64,000 nt of DNA from Onthophagus taurus (GCF_036711975.1 NC_091972.1:14637001-14701000), one strand, 5' to 3'; counted from the stretch's first letter, positions 10,271 to 20,790 are shown. The notes: generated by a model not told the origin, from the sequence alone. Program-made: numbers and translations.

Positions 10271-10430
10271 TTTGAAAAAGAAACAATAATACAATTTTTT
10301 TAAGATAAAGAATAACGCATTGATAATTTTATTACATATTGTTTTACGATTACAATAACAACGCATAAATTAGGTGACGTTTTCAATTTAAAAGCAATGT
10401 TGTATGTTGCACTTTACATCCGGGGTTAAA

Positions 10431-10437
10431 TTTTATA
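10431..10437 (-). promoter_or_regulatory. TATA box of the Kunitz gene
   Basis: GGATATAAAATT on the minus strand lies about 160 bases before the ATG. It implies a start near 10405 and a 5' leader of about 135 bases. Confidence 0.45.
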
Positions 10438-10439
10438 TC

Positions 10440-11144
10440 CGAAAAAAAAATCTTTTGGGGGTGGATTGTAACTCTGCATACTTTGCTTATTTTACAGACG
10501 GAGGCTGTGGCAGAAATCTTTACGATTGCCGCCAGCGGCGCGGCACAAGACGAAGTCCATAAAAGTGGGTTTATTACTTAATTGAAAACGCGATTTTCCT
10601 CCCGTTAGGAGTTGTAAAATTGTTTCGCAAATTTCTTTCATAATTGGCCCAAAAGCAATTCGCAAGATTTACAATCGTACAAATAAAAAAAAATTAAATC
10701 ATTTTATTGGTTTGTTAAAAATTTATTCGATTTATGAAAATCTATCTCGAAAATTGATATTAACTCATTACATTTTCAATAGTAATTGAAATACCCAACA
10801 TGTAAATGTGTTACTGTGAAACATCGAAATTAGTGAATGTCAATATTCTCCGGTCATTGTCAAGACATACCAAACACATCAGCGAAAGATCGAATATTTT
10901 CGGCTGTTATTATACAGGTTGGTCCATTTAACGTGAGACAAGCGATTATCTCGAAAACGGTTCATTTTACATAAAAATTAACCAAATTAAAGTTGTTCTG
11001 TGCGAAGGACGATAACATTTTTTGATCTTGATCTTATTTTCAAGGTCATATGAAGGTCACGACAAATTTTTTAAATGGCACCCTATGTTTTTGATTGCAA
11101 AATCTCAATCTGTTAAATAATTTAAAAAAAAATAATAAAATAAA
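10440..11144. other. Kunitz 5' flank and a transposon-terminus-like stretch
   Basis: A CpG-rich patch lies at 10495-10620. From 10917 (ACAGGTTGGTCCATTTAACG) to about 11100 the sequence resembles the terminal part of arthropod DNA transposons that begin with such motifs, but I found no matching opposite end. The rest is AT-rich. Confidence 0.35.
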
Positions 11145-12459
11145 TGTGTGGTTTTGCCAGTACGACGGCGAAATATCTTTTGTAGACAAAATCTAAATAA
11201 TTTTAGTAAGTTTAAGTAATTTTAGTTTTAAATATTGTTTATTTAAAAAAAATGATTAAACTATACTATTAATCAACAACAAATATAAAATTTATAATAA
11301 CACTATAAACATCATCCTTAAAGACGCCCCACAAAAAATCAAGAGGTTAAAAAACAGAATAAATCAGATAATCTGGCAGGCCAGGAAATTGGACCTCCCC
11401 TTCCAATCCATTGCTCAGCATAATCCCGATCTTAAGCTTCCCCATTCAGCATACCATCAATAAAGTATGGACCGATCAATTTATCACCAATTATGCCACA
11501 CCAAACATTCGTTGATGTTCTACTTCACGCAACCATCTTGGATTTTCAACGCTCCAATAGTGCATGTTATGTCTATTGACTTGTCTTACTTTGTTTGTAA
11601 AAGTAGACTCATCCGAGAATAGCACGTTACCAAAGAAATTGACGTCCAACCGCCTTCGTTCTTGTGCCCATTGACAAAATATTAATCGATTTTCAAAATC
11701 ACCTCCATAAAGATGTTGATGCAATGGAATGTGGTATGGGTGATACTTGTTGCGCTTTAATATTCTTAAAATGCTGGTCTTCGATATTCTGGCGTCAATT
11801 GCAAGTCGTCGAGTGCTAACTTGAGGATTTACCTCAATGCTAACTAATACCGTAATTTCCTTTTCTTCCGTAGTTACAGTTGCTCACCGAGTTCTTTTTC
11901 TTGGTTCCACATTTCCAGTGTTAGTGAAATCATTCACTCTGTAAAGCTCTGTAAAAGGTACTTCTCGAAGGCGTATTTCGATCAGGAAAACGTTCTGGAT
12001 ACAAAGCTACACTATCAGCAACTTTTTTGCCACTTTCTCCATAAATAAAAATCATTTAGACTTTTTCTGCCACACTTAGAGTATCCATGATTTAATGACT
12101 TAGTTTAAACACTTTGCCTTAATGTAAAACGATGGAATGAATTCAAAATTTGTTGCCAAGCAGTTTTTATGCAAATTTAGTTTTACCTGTTACATTTTAA
12201 AGCAATTCAACCAATTAAATCCCTGAAAGCGATATTCTGAAAATGCCGACATAAGCAATTCCACAAACTCTTGTTTTTTATGCATTCTTAAATAGTATTC
12301 TAAGAATTAAAGACAATGTATCGAGACGGATAGGAAAGTGTTTAAAAATTCATAAATGTTATTTGTTCTTGCTAGATTACAAACGGTAGTTATTTGTTTC
12401 TGAAGAAGTTTCAATTTTTTTCAAAAGATGTTTTACCGTTGTACTAGCAAAACCACACA
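11145..12459 (-). mobile_element. Tc1/mariner-superfamily element with decayed transposase
   Basis: Ends begin TGTGTGGTTTTGCCAGTACG (11145) and, inverted, TGTGTGGTTTTGCTAGTACA (to 12459). The minus strand between them encodes transposase pieces: a start at 12088 (MDTLSVAEKV), YPERFPDRNTPSRSTFYRAL, VNPQVSTRRLAIDARISKTS, then ILRILKRNKYHPYHIPLHQH, the NVLFSDESTFTN segment with a catalytic Asp, and NRHNMHYWSVENPRWLREVE. After that come only frameshifted remains of the SPDLTPLDFFLWG-like C-terminus near 11330. Stops and frameshifts abolish function. The target duplication is not clear. Confidence 0.8.
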
Positions 12460-12744
12460 GTAAATTTTTTTTACTTTTATCTTTAATTACTTTACTTTTA
12501 TCCACATATTCGCACGTCGGCGGATGTCAACAATCATAGATGAGCTTTGGTGAATGTTGGATTACCCGTCGAAAGAGGATTATTCGTTTTGCTCACGACA
12601 TTCTGCGCAACACGTGATACGTTGTTCTGTTCGTTAGTCTTACGTAGTCTCTCAGCGTGCTTGCAAATCTTTGTTAATATGTCAATTTGTCTTTGTAATT
12701 AAGAATTGCAAATTAAATACAAATATTATATATGAGGTTGTAAT
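12460..12744. other. Unassigned stretch before the Ginger-like integrase relic
   Basis: A moderately CpG-containing stretch. GGTGAATGTTG here recurs at about 13690, hinting that both flank the same decayed element. Nothing else was identified. Confidence 0.3.
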
Positions 12745-13330
12745 GTTGTATTTAAATTTGTGTAAACAATGTCAAATGAAGCATAATTATTCTGAATTAA
12801 ACTCAAGATGTCAAGTGGATGTGATCGACTTGGAGTCACACAGGCATGGCGATTACAAGTTTATATTAGTATATCAGGACCACTTAATAAAGTTTGTTTA
12901 GCTACGATCATTAAAAACTAAGAGAGCGGAAAAAGTGGCATACCACTGGCTTCATATTTTCCTAACATTTTTGCCCCACCGATATTACTTTCGGATAATG
13001 GTAGAGAATTTAGTAATCGAGCTGTATCCAACTATGTAATATGTGGAAGGACATTAAGATAGTTCATGGAAAATCTCGTCATAGTCACAAGGCTTTGTCG
13101 AAAGAGCCAGTAAAATAAGAAAATAAGTAAAAGAAATGGTCAAAAGGTTTGCCCTTTGTCCAATTTGTCAATAACACAACTTACCAGGAAGAAATACGCC
13201 AGAGCCCATATGAAGCCTCATCCTTATCTCTACCTGGCCAACAATTTATAAATATTGCAACTGAAGAACAGCTCGAAGAAATTGTTAATTGTTTCAACAA
13301 AAAAAATTGGGCAGTGACCGTATTCCAATA
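12745..13330 (+). pseudogene. Ginger-like (KRBA2-like) DDE integrase relic
   Basis: Plus-strand translation gives CKQCQMKHNYSELNSRCQVD VIDLESHRHGDYKFILVYQD (first catalytic Asp in QVDVIDL). After a stop it gives LRSLKTKRAEKVAYHWLHIF, then after a frameshift PPILLSDNGREFSNRAVSNY (second Asp). Next is IKIVHGKSRHSHKALSKEPV, where the usual QGSVERAN catalytic Glu segment is damaged, and finally FVQFVNNTTYQEEIRQSPYE and ATEEQLEEIVN. This is the layout of the retroviral-type integrase core of Ginger-related DNA transposons found in insect genomes. At least one stop and two frameshifts inactivate it. A Gypsy-type integrase is the alternative, but no other pol domain is nearby. Confidence 0.75.
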
Positions 13331-13339
13331 GGATAGTAC

Positions 13340-13690
13340 AATCTAGCACGTCTTCGATTCAAACATTAACTAAACAATAACACGAGGACAACAAAATTCT
13401 ATTGAAGAAGACTCGCAACCTAGCATGTCTTCATTTAAAACATTAACTTAACTGACTTTTGTGCAATTCAAAGTGCCATAGCAGTTTAAGACATACAAAA
13501 TTTTATTGAAGAGGAGCTGCGACCTAACAGGTCTTCGTTTCAAGTATTGACTAAACAACAACACGAGGACAATCAAAATTCTATTGAAGAAGACTCGCCA
13601 CCTAGCATGTCTTCATTTAAAACATTAACTTGACTGACTTTTGTGCAGTTCAAAGTGCCATAACAGTTTAAGACATACATATTGCGAGTT
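13340..13690. repeat. Tandem duplication, period about 181 bp
   Basis: ACGAGGACAA followed by AAAATTCTATTGAAGA occurs at 13382 and 13563. The block with TAGCATGTCTTCATTTAAAA and CAAAGTGCCATA occurs in both copies, and a shorter third similarity starts near 13500. The spacing equals the monomer length of the satellite at 38520, but I see no sequence match to it. Confidence 0.65.
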
Positions 13691-14969
13691 GGTGAATGTT
13701 GACATTTACTAGGGGATGTCGACATTTACCAAATTTCGGTCTTACCCGGTAACATATACACTTAAGGTTGGGGCAAAATTTATTTCCATGTTATTAGAAG
13801 CCACCAAAATCGCCAATGACTACGAGGTTAATTAACTTTAAGGTCCTACATTTATCCCCAGTATTCAGCGAGGGTCAAGTTTTCATTTAAGATATTAATG
13901 ATCAACGTAAGTTACTTTTTGAAACTTAATATTATCTCGTACATAACATTAAATCTGATAGGTATTTATTTTATGAAATAAAACAAGTGAGAAATTCTTT
14001 TTTAAAATAATTCCGACATGTAATAGGGATTTATAAGCCCCACGATAATCGAAATAACCCATCGTTCCCGACTGCATCCCGCCACCACCACCACTGCTGC
14101 CAACCACCGAAGCCGCTAGCACCAATTTTACCTCCTCCTCCTACCATCCGAAAAGTCCCAAGGCTCCCCTAAATTATAATAGTGCGGTCATATTTTCCCT
14201 CGCCGAGTATATCAATTTGAGATCGACGTACCCAAGTTAAAGTTCGGCTACGACGACGACGGCGCCACCACCCGCCCCACGGATACCGGTGCATTATTTA
14301 TGATAAGACGGGGGCCCACGAACGCCGTCGCGGCCGTATAAAACAATTTGCGACGCCCGTTTTTATCAATAATACACTCGGCCTTTGTCGCGAAGCTTTC
14401 GTTCGTGTTGTATATAGGTATACGGTCGGGATACGACAACATTGACGCCCTTCGCTGTAGCGATGGGCGTCGGATTTCGAAACGTTTCGTTCGTAGTATG
14501 GTTCACCGTCTGCATCTTAACATCTTACATACATTTGTTATGGAAGGATGGAAGTTCACGTTCGACTGTGTTGCTAGTATCTTATCCAAAAAGACGTTTT
14601 CCAATGGAAAACCCCAGATGAATAATGAAAAGATCATGAATATTAGGTTTTTCAAATTTATTTTCAGTTTACTAAGTAAATAACAAATCTATTAAATGTA
14701 AAACATGTATAATCGACGTATTTACAATTTATTTATTTGTTGTTAACTCCAAATTTTGATTATGTTAAAAAAGTAACTTAGAACAGATGTAGGTCAAAAC
14801 GAATAAAAGAACTCGTTGTTGAACAAAAGAGTAAAAAACAAAACCTTATTAATACCCAAATACCCTTTTCAGTTTGAAACCAGTCAACTGTTTCACAGGA
14901 TTGTGCGAACAATGCAGATTAAAAGTTATACCAACTATAGGAGAAATTTTATGATAATATCTCAAGCCA
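13691..14969. other. Intergenic, with a CpG-rich block at 14040-14520
   Basis: The block at 14040-14520 has many CCACC, GACGACGAC and CGCCGTCGCG runs and a TATAAAA at 14337. It differs sharply from the AT-rich surroundings. Frames inside are short and on both strands, so coding is not supported; a promoter or other conserved non-coding sequence is possible. The rest is AT-rich. Confidence 0.35.
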
Positions 14970-15019
14970 TGATATCAAAATGATCCTATTAGATATGAAT
15001 GGCAAACTAGACGTCTGCA

Positions 15020-15190
15020 GTGGCCTGATTGAATGATAATTTAATGTAATAAAGACAACAGTGTCTTCGTAGTACGACGCAGAAATGGAAAAACAAGAGG
15101 AAGAGGATCTTTTATTATAACTATTATTGCGACGCACTTTTTTTTATGCACTGAAGAGGAGGATTTCCAAAATATATTGGCCAACTGATT
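15020..15190 (+). pseudogene. First copy of a PIF/Harbinger-like transposase N-terminal fragment
   Basis: GTGTCTTCGTAGTACGACGC through GAAGAGGATCTTTTATTAT closely matches the start of the copy at 15565. It lies where the other duplication arm has no counterpart. A stop replaces the Trp codon of the sister copy (SSWYDAE versus SS-stop-YDAE). Confidence 0.5.
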
Positions 15191-15519
15191 TACCACTAGT
15201 AAAGATATCACGGCAACCTTAACATGTTTCTTCTAAAGAGCTATATTACCACATTATGATAGACAAAAGAGCTGCGAGTAGCATCCTAGAAGAACAAAAG
15301 CATGCTGCGGTTTAGACTATTTCCTGGTACGTGCAAAATTCCGATGTTATATATCCAAGAATGGTACCCACAGGGACAAAGAAAAAATACAAAAAATGGA
15401 TAGGGATAGACACTCAAATACCAAACGTAAGGAGATTTAGAAATAGGAATAAGAGTAAGACTGATATGTAAAAACCATCTTAGCGACTAGAATTGCTATA
15501 GCAGGAAGGCTAAAAACTC

Positions 15520-15830
15520 CCTGCTTTTCAAATTGAATGAAAATTTTTTTGATATGTCAATATGGAGGTATAATGGCGTCTTCGTGGTACGATGCAGAAA
15601 TGGAAGAAGAAGAGGAAGAGGATCTTTTATTATTACGAAGCACCACATGATATTTTCTCAGCACAAGAAGAATCTTCTGCAAGACGAAGACCAGTTTCGA
15701 CATGTTCCTCGCATTAACATTAACAAGTTCAATTATGAGTTAGCTTTGATTGAGAATGACTTGAAAAAATAATCATGTGGACCAGTTAGAAATTAAAATA
15801 AGTAGGTTCGGATTGGATGGAATATCTATC
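15520..15830 (+). pseudogene. Second PIF/Harbinger-like transposase N-terminal fragment
   Basis: From ATG 15571 the frame reads MASSWYDAEMEEEEEEDLLL and stops; a shifted frame then gives NLLQDEDQFRHVPRININKF NYELALIENDLKK up to 15772. The acidic, Leu-rich start and the DEDQF...NINKFNYxLxLIExDL pattern resemble the region before the catalytic domain in Harbinger transposases. No DDE domain follows, so it is a fragment. The family call is moderate. Confidence 0.5.
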
Positions 15831-16350
15831 ATAAACGTGAAGTGTCTTTTTATTGGTTTCGAGAAAACAGTCAGGTATTTGCAATGAGACAGACGTAGTA
15901 GAAGATGGTCGCAGCAGCTTCATCAATTCTAGCTAACCAACCAGCTATCCATTTTTGCTTTTATTTGGGAGGAAAGTGAGAGTTATGTTTTTGATGTGTT
16001 TTGACAACATTGAGCAGACTCCCATATTGTTCTGATCTTGCAGTACTGCTACGCTCAATAATGTTAAAAATTTTGCTTGCAGATTTTTGTCACTTTGGAC
16101 AATTTAGAGAGGAGGAGGAGTAAGATGGGTGAAACAACTATTAGCTTTCTCAAAGAAGAAGAAGAAATTGTGCTCAAAGCTCAACCTTATTGAATAGTTT
16201 CGCCAATATTCTATGGTATCAATAAATGATAGCATTTCTTAAACTGTTTCTTAAACTTGTTGGAAGTCTATAAATACAATAACGGCTGATTTCAGTTATT
16301 TATATAATGAAAGACAAATCAGAAGATATATTTTACATTTAGGCATTATA

Positions 16351-16731
16351 CACCTATCCCCCGATTTACACGGTACTTGTTTTACACGTTTTCGCTTTTA
16401 CACGGTTTTCCAAATAAGTTTTTTTTTGTTTTTATCGCACTCTACTAAATGCTACTGTGATTGAACACGTGCGCTGTGTACACATCTCACGGGGAATCCC
16501 GAGCTTATGTGCTGACTTAAAATATATTACATATTTTAACCTGTCAATGCATTTTATTTTTATTTCTGTGTACACCTAAAAATATTGAAAAAAATCACAA
16601 CTGTTAAATAGCAAAATTATGCATTTTCTACAAGCTTTTCGATTTACACGGTTTTGACTTGAAAATTTTTAATTTTCGATTTACACGTTTTTCTCGGGAA
16701 CGTATCTACCGTGTAAATCGGGGGATAGGTG
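16351..16731. mobile_element. 381-bp MITE, Tc1/mariner-pogo type, TA target duplication
   Basis: It begins CACCTATCCCCCGATTTACA and ends with the inverted complement, with TA on both sides. The interior repeats the motif TTTACACGGTTTTC several times in both orientations. The other duplication arm (near 6555-6590) has the uninterrupted sequence TATTATATTTACA, which is the empty site. No coding sequence. Confidence 0.88.
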
Positions 16732-16972
16732 TATTTACATATTATTTTTTTATTTGAATTTCTATGTATAAGTAATTTTATTTTCTAACAATTCATTCAA
16801 AAATTTTAATTAACTTTATAACTTTATATTTTTGTAGAGAATGTTTTACTTGGAGCGTTTTATTTTTACCACTAATTTTATTTCAGTTTTAGCATTCTTT
16901 TTACTTAATCGTTTTGTATTAATTAGCCGTCACCTTCAGCATCATATGAAGAAGTATCCTTTCATTATGTAA

Positions 16973-17417
16973 ATGATGTTCCTCATAACAGCAGTAACTC
17001 TTATACTTGCTTACAGCATTTTTTCTGTGTCGTTAACACAATTTGATGAAGAATTAGATGAACTTGATGGATCTGGTACTGTAGATGATGACGGATTTGA
17101 TGATATGGAAAAAAATTCGGATGAAAACGGTAAGAAATTGAGTAAAGTTTTAATAATTAAAGCAATATGGTGGATAAATATTTACAGAAAAAATAGAAAC
17201 TACTCAAAAAAGAATTTTTTTATCACATACACCAAATTTAACTAATATAGGAAATCATGGATTGTTTCAACAATCATTCTACAATGGTTTTGCAGTTCCT
17301 AGTAAGTGATTTGTTTATTTTTAATTCCATAATTATCTGTATTTGTATTTATTAGGAATCTACGGCCTCAGCATCGTTGGAAAACCTCTTAATAAAAATA
17401 ACACTTTTAGTAAATAA
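16973..17417 (+). CDS. Secreted-protein family member A1, unrecognised family
   Basis: Three exons with GT-AG introns, all junctions phase 1: 16973-17129, 17188-17301, 17356-17417. The 110-residue product starts MMFLITAVTLILAYSIFSVS (signal peptide), followed by an acidic segment rich in Asp/Glu (DEELDELDGSGTVDDDGFDD), a central exon (EKIETTQKRIFLSHTPNLTN and QQSFYNGFAVP), and the conserved end RIYGLSIVGKPLNKNNTFSK. There is no cysteine in the mature part. Introns are 58 and 54 bp. Exon boundaries are set by strict agreement with the paralogues at 5862 and 19613. The acidic stretch could be a propeptide. No TATA box is present where the 5862 copy has one. Function unknown; a secreted effector, venom/salivary or defence peptide is only a guess. 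Confidence 0.8.
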
Positions 17418-18414
17418 TGTTTTTGTGAATTATCGAAATTATTCGAATAAATCTGTAAGTTAAACACTTTTCATTTCAGAAATATTTTAATATTTATACA
17501 ATGTAGAATGTCAACATTTTTCAACTTTAGAATTTTTATTACCTAGGAATAGGTAATAAAAATATCAATACGACTTTTTTAGAGTTTAGAAAGAAAAATA
17601 ATAAAAAAAATTAATTTGGGCAGCTTACAAAACAATACATAATTACAAAAGTGTGTTTCAAAATTAATAATATTTATTAAATTTTTGAAAATGGAAGGAT
17701 ATCATGAACTATTTTGAACAACAAAATTTCTACGAAAAATTTCTGCACACTTTAGCAGAACCCAATAAAATTCGAGAAGTTTCTGCTCTTAAAACCATTA
17801 GGAGGCTTTCCTTCTTGACTTAATTTAATCGTGTAAGGGTATAAGCCTAGATTTGTCACAATGTGATTTGAGAAATTTCCAATTTCTGGAAGCAAGTAAT
17901 TTTGCTCATTTTGAACCGCCCTACTTTGTATAGTTCATACTGTCTTGAAAATGCACTATAACTGTGCGCATCTACCATGACCCATCTAAATGTTTCTTAA
18001 TACTGTTATATTATGCTCCTTGTTGACTTTAAAACTTAAAGTAAAGAAAAGTTTTGGTTTAAAGTCCTTTCATCGAGTGTTTTTTTTAGAAATTGAATTC
18101 CAATATATCGCAATCATGTCTGCATTCTATACTTGTACTCTATACTTGGTCTTAAGTCTTATACATATATATATCTTTCAAAACACAGCAAGTCAGAGGT
18201 GGCAACAGATACTTACACTATATTTGGAACAACTCGGATTTTAGACCAAGTTTCATCAGATTATTTGGAAAAATACAACTCATTAGAATACACATTACTT
18301 TTCTGGTCGAGGCAAAAAATATTGTCAAAATGTTGTGAGTCCTGAAAGCAAAGTTTTGCGTTAATTAGTGTTCACCTTCAACGGCTTCTAAAGATTCATT
18401 TCATTATATAAGTG
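17418..18414. other. Spacer between secreted-protein genes A1 and A2
   Basis: AT-rich. To about 17720 it matches the 3' flank of the 5862 gene. A perfect 13-bp-arm palindrome (TTTTTATTACCTA) sits at 17533-17562. From about 18360 the 5' flank resembles that of A1 (CACCTTCA block). No other gene was seen. Confidence 0.45.
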
Positions 18415-19156
18415 ATGTTTCTCGTAACAACATTAACTCTTATATTTGCTTATGTCATTTTTTCTGTATCCTTAACACAATCTGATGACGAATTAGATGA
18501 AACCGATGAATATGGTGATGTATATTATGATGGATTTGATGATATGGAAAAAGTACCCGATGAAAACGGTAAGAAATAAGATTAAGTTTCTACTAATTAA
18601 ACGAATTTAGTAATTTAAATCATAAATTTGAGTGAAACCAGCTAGAAATAGTAATTCCTTAGCATTTTGTTTTAACCAACTTTTAAGAATCATCATTTAA
18701 TTATTAAAAAATATTTCATAAAAATACAAAATTCTTTCTTATCTTTGTACGTTTCGAACTCCTGACTATTATTAAACAATTTGAAGCTGGATTTATTGAT
18801 TTAGGAAAAACACCAGAACAGAAGATTTGTAATAAATTTGAGCATTTTCGAGGTGTAGAAGTTTATTATTATTGGGAAATATGTAAAACACCTTCTGACA
18901 ACAATGGTATTTTTTTTAAAATCTATTGATGTAAAAATCATATTAATATAAATAAATTTTAGGTAATCGCAATTATACCCTGTTATTATACTCATCAGAT
19001 GGAAGGATATTGGTTGCTACTGAAGGAGTTTCAGTTCCTAGTAAATAAATTTCGCTATTTTTCGTCTTAATTTGCTAAGGTTTTAATTAATTTTTAGGCA
19101 TGAATGGTGAAGATATTTATGGGGAATATCTTGCTGTAAATGAAACATTTAATTAA
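18415..19156 (+). CDS. Chimeric secreted-protein family member A2 (A-type exon 1 joined to B-type exons)
   Basis: Four exons: 18415-18568, 18805-18906, 18963-19040, 19098-19156, all joined in phase 1; predicted product 130 residues. Exon 1 is A-type: signal peptide MFLVTTLTLIFAYVIFSVSL, then acidic SDDELDETDEYGDVYYDGFD. Exons 2-4 are B-type and match the gene at 20897: KTPEQKICNKFEHF, VYYYWEICKTPSDNNG, NRNYTLLLYSSDGR, VSVPSMNGEDIYGEYLAVNE and TFN. Two cysteines are conserved with the B gene and may form a disulphide. The intron-1 acceptor (GATTTAG|GA) lies inside what is coding sequence in the B gene. Every junction keeps the frame and no stops occur. An alternative is two overlapping damaged genes, but the B-type start is ATA here. 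Transcript evidence is needed to prove the splice. Function unknown. Confidence 0.75.
18650..18804 (+). pseudogene. Relic 5' leader and signal-peptide exon of a B-type gene, now intronic
   Basis: AATAATTCCTTAGCAT-like leader sequence and then a frame IFHKNTKFFLIFVRFELLTI align with the leader and first exon of the gene at 20897, but the start codon is ATA at 18711. The frame runs without a stop straight into exon 2 of the A2 gene. This shows that A2 arose by placing an A-type first exon upstream of a B-type gene. Confidence 0.7.
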
Positions 19157-19262
19157 TAAGTGTGGACACAAAAAGAAATTATAACCTTATTATAATATTA
19201 TAAAGAAATAAAATTTGGTGCAGTTCACTACCAGTTGCGTTATTAAGGTAGCACCTTTACAA
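19157..19262. terminator. 3' end of A2 with polyadenylation signal
   Basis: AATAAA occurs at about 19205, some 50 bases after the A2 stop codon. This is a normal animal poly(A) signal distance. Confidence 0.45.
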
Positions 19263-19568
19263 ATTTGTCTTAATCGGGCCTAAAATTCCATTTTGCGTAC
19301 TCAATCAAAACACTCGAAGATATAATTGTTGCAAATCATATATTAATTATGATAATTCTAGTAACATTTCAAAATTATAATAAGGTATAAAACCAGGTTT
19401 AGATTTCTTTCGTGGCCTTTAAATTAATTATCGTCAATTTCTGGTTTTTGTGTAGTTGCCTAAAAAACGTGGTTTACCTCGGTTGCGATATGTGTTGAAT
19501 GGTCTTGATATTTTACACGACCTTGATATATAAACACTATGTATTGATTTTTGATGGACAGCAATAAT
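19263..19568 (+). promoter_or_regulatory. Promoter-containing repeat directly upstream of A3
   Basis: This segment is repeated in inverted form at 905-1195 and in part at 21775-21935. It holds ACGTGGTTTACCTCGGTTGC, a GAATGGTCTTGATATTTTAC block and the TATATAAA at 19527. The gene A3 starts 45 bases after its end. The conserved blocks are longer than a TATA region and may include upstream control sites. Confidence 0.65.
19527..19534 (+). promoter_or_regulatory. TATA box of A3
   Basis: GATATATAAACACT; an initiation near 19558 would give a leader of about 55 bases before the ATG at 19613. Confidence 0.55.
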
Positions 19569-19612
19569 TTCTTCACTTTCAACTGGTAAAGACCCAGGCT
19601 TTCATTATATAA

Positions 19613-20073
19613 ATGATGTTTCTCATAACAACAGTAACTCTTATATTTACTTACGTCATTTTTTCTGTGTCCTTAACCCAATTTAATGACGAATTAGATG
19701 AACTTGATGGAGCTGGTGATCTAAATGATGATAATATGGAAAAGAATTCGTATGAAAACGGTAAGAAATTAACTAAAATTTGTATTAATTATTAAAATAA
19801 TAATTTGTAAACAATAACTTTGACGAAATTGTTTAGACAACATATAGAATGATTTTTTTATTATATGTGCAGCAACTGTAAGAGATGTAGCAAATTTAAC
19901 TGGCAAAAGACATCATGTGTGGATTAAAACTTACTTTAACGGTGTTGGAGTTCCTGGTAAGTGAATTTTTATTATTTTAACTCTATCTTAATTTTGATTT
20001 GTATTTATTAGTAATCAGCGGGCGTAGTGTCTTAGGAAAATCTCTTAATGTTAATGAGACGTTTAATAAATAA
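19613..20073 (+). CDS. Secreted-protein family member A3
   Basis: Three exons, phase-1 junctions: 19613-19760, 19873-19956, 20012-20073; 97 residues. Signal peptide MMFLITTVTLIFTYVIFSVS; acidic segment FNDELDELDGAGDLNDDNME, shorter than in A1. Exon 2 is ATVRDVANLTGKRHHVWIKT YFNGVGVP; exon 3 is VISGRSVLGKSLNVNETFNK. The C-terminal two exons align with those of A1 and, more distantly, with the last exons of the B gene (VP, then G, GK-L, VN-x-TFNK). No cysteine in the mature part. Clear splice sites, a TATA box 86 bp upstream and an undamaged frame make this a likely active gene. No homologous family recognised. Confidence 0.8.
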
Positions 20074-20780
20074 TTGTGTCCAATTTAATTCAAAACTATG
20101 TTGTTTTAATTTCAAAACCATCTATATGTATTACTTAATTTAAAACCTTTTTCACTCTTTTATTAATTACTTTATTAAAACCAGTTCAAAAAGCATTATG
20201 TTACACCATGGCTGAATTGATTGTTTGCAAAGGCGACTCTTGCTAAGGAATTCAATGATTTTCTGCAGGTTTTCTAAAGTAGATATTGAGGCAACTTTTC
20301 TTTCAAATATATTATCATGTTTCAATGAAACTTCATCTTCAAATTCTTTATGAATACTTCAATATTAGTCAAATTAAGTTCTTGACTTTATGCTTTATCC
20401 CGTGAAAGTAAATAAATAAATAAATAAATTAGGGAGTACCAACATTTTTTCGTTTATATTTATCAAATTTTGTTGATTTTGTTTAGGTAGAATTATGACA
20501 AGGTTGAGTATTTTTCTAGATTTTTCTTAGGTATGACTTATGTAACTTGCATTCGCCTTCAGCATTAACACCGGAAGCGACATCTTGGATTACATTTTTC
20601 GATTTTAAAGAAGTGAATAATTTTTCTTTTTTAACTCAGCTATTTTGATCTATTTTTCAAGGATGTCTAACACATTAAATAAATAAGAATACCATAAAAT
20701 AGTAATCACGAAAAAAATAATATAGAAATATGATCCAAAATTATCTTATTTTATTTCTAATAATAATGTAAATGATGCTG
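20074..20780. other. Spacer between A3 and B genes
   Basis: AT-rich, with an (AAAT)n microsatellite near 20406-20430. No coding frame was seen. The immediate 5' flank of the B gene begins at about 20760. Confidence 0.45.
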
Positions 20781-20790
20781 TATATAAAAG
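20781..20790 (+). promoter_or_regulatory. TATA box of the B gene
   Basis: TATATAAAAG followed about 30 bases on by an AT-rich start region; the ATG lies 107 bases downstream of the box end. A decayed copy of this promoter is at 21714. Confidence 0.6.

Larger units (their letters stand above)
14970..17720 (+). repeat. Right arm of the inverted segmental duplication
   Basis: Collinear with the minus strand of 5480-9080. This arm carries the intact secreted-protein gene at 16973. Relative to the other arm it has gained two Harbinger-like fragments (about 15020-15190 and 15520-15830) and a MITE (16351-16731), and lacks most of the non-LTR element: CAATTTA joins directly to GAGAGGAGGAGGAG near 16108. 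Confidence 0.8.

Noticed and set aside
10237..10366. Upstream ATG extending the Kunitz frame by 32 residues
   Set aside because: The extension lacks signal-peptide character, while the ATG at 10270 begins a standard signal peptide.
17533..17562. Perfect 13-bp-arm palindrome resembling a bacterial-type terminator
   Set aside because: The window is animal DNA, where such hairpins do not terminate Pol II; it is more likely a chance or repeat-derived palindrome.
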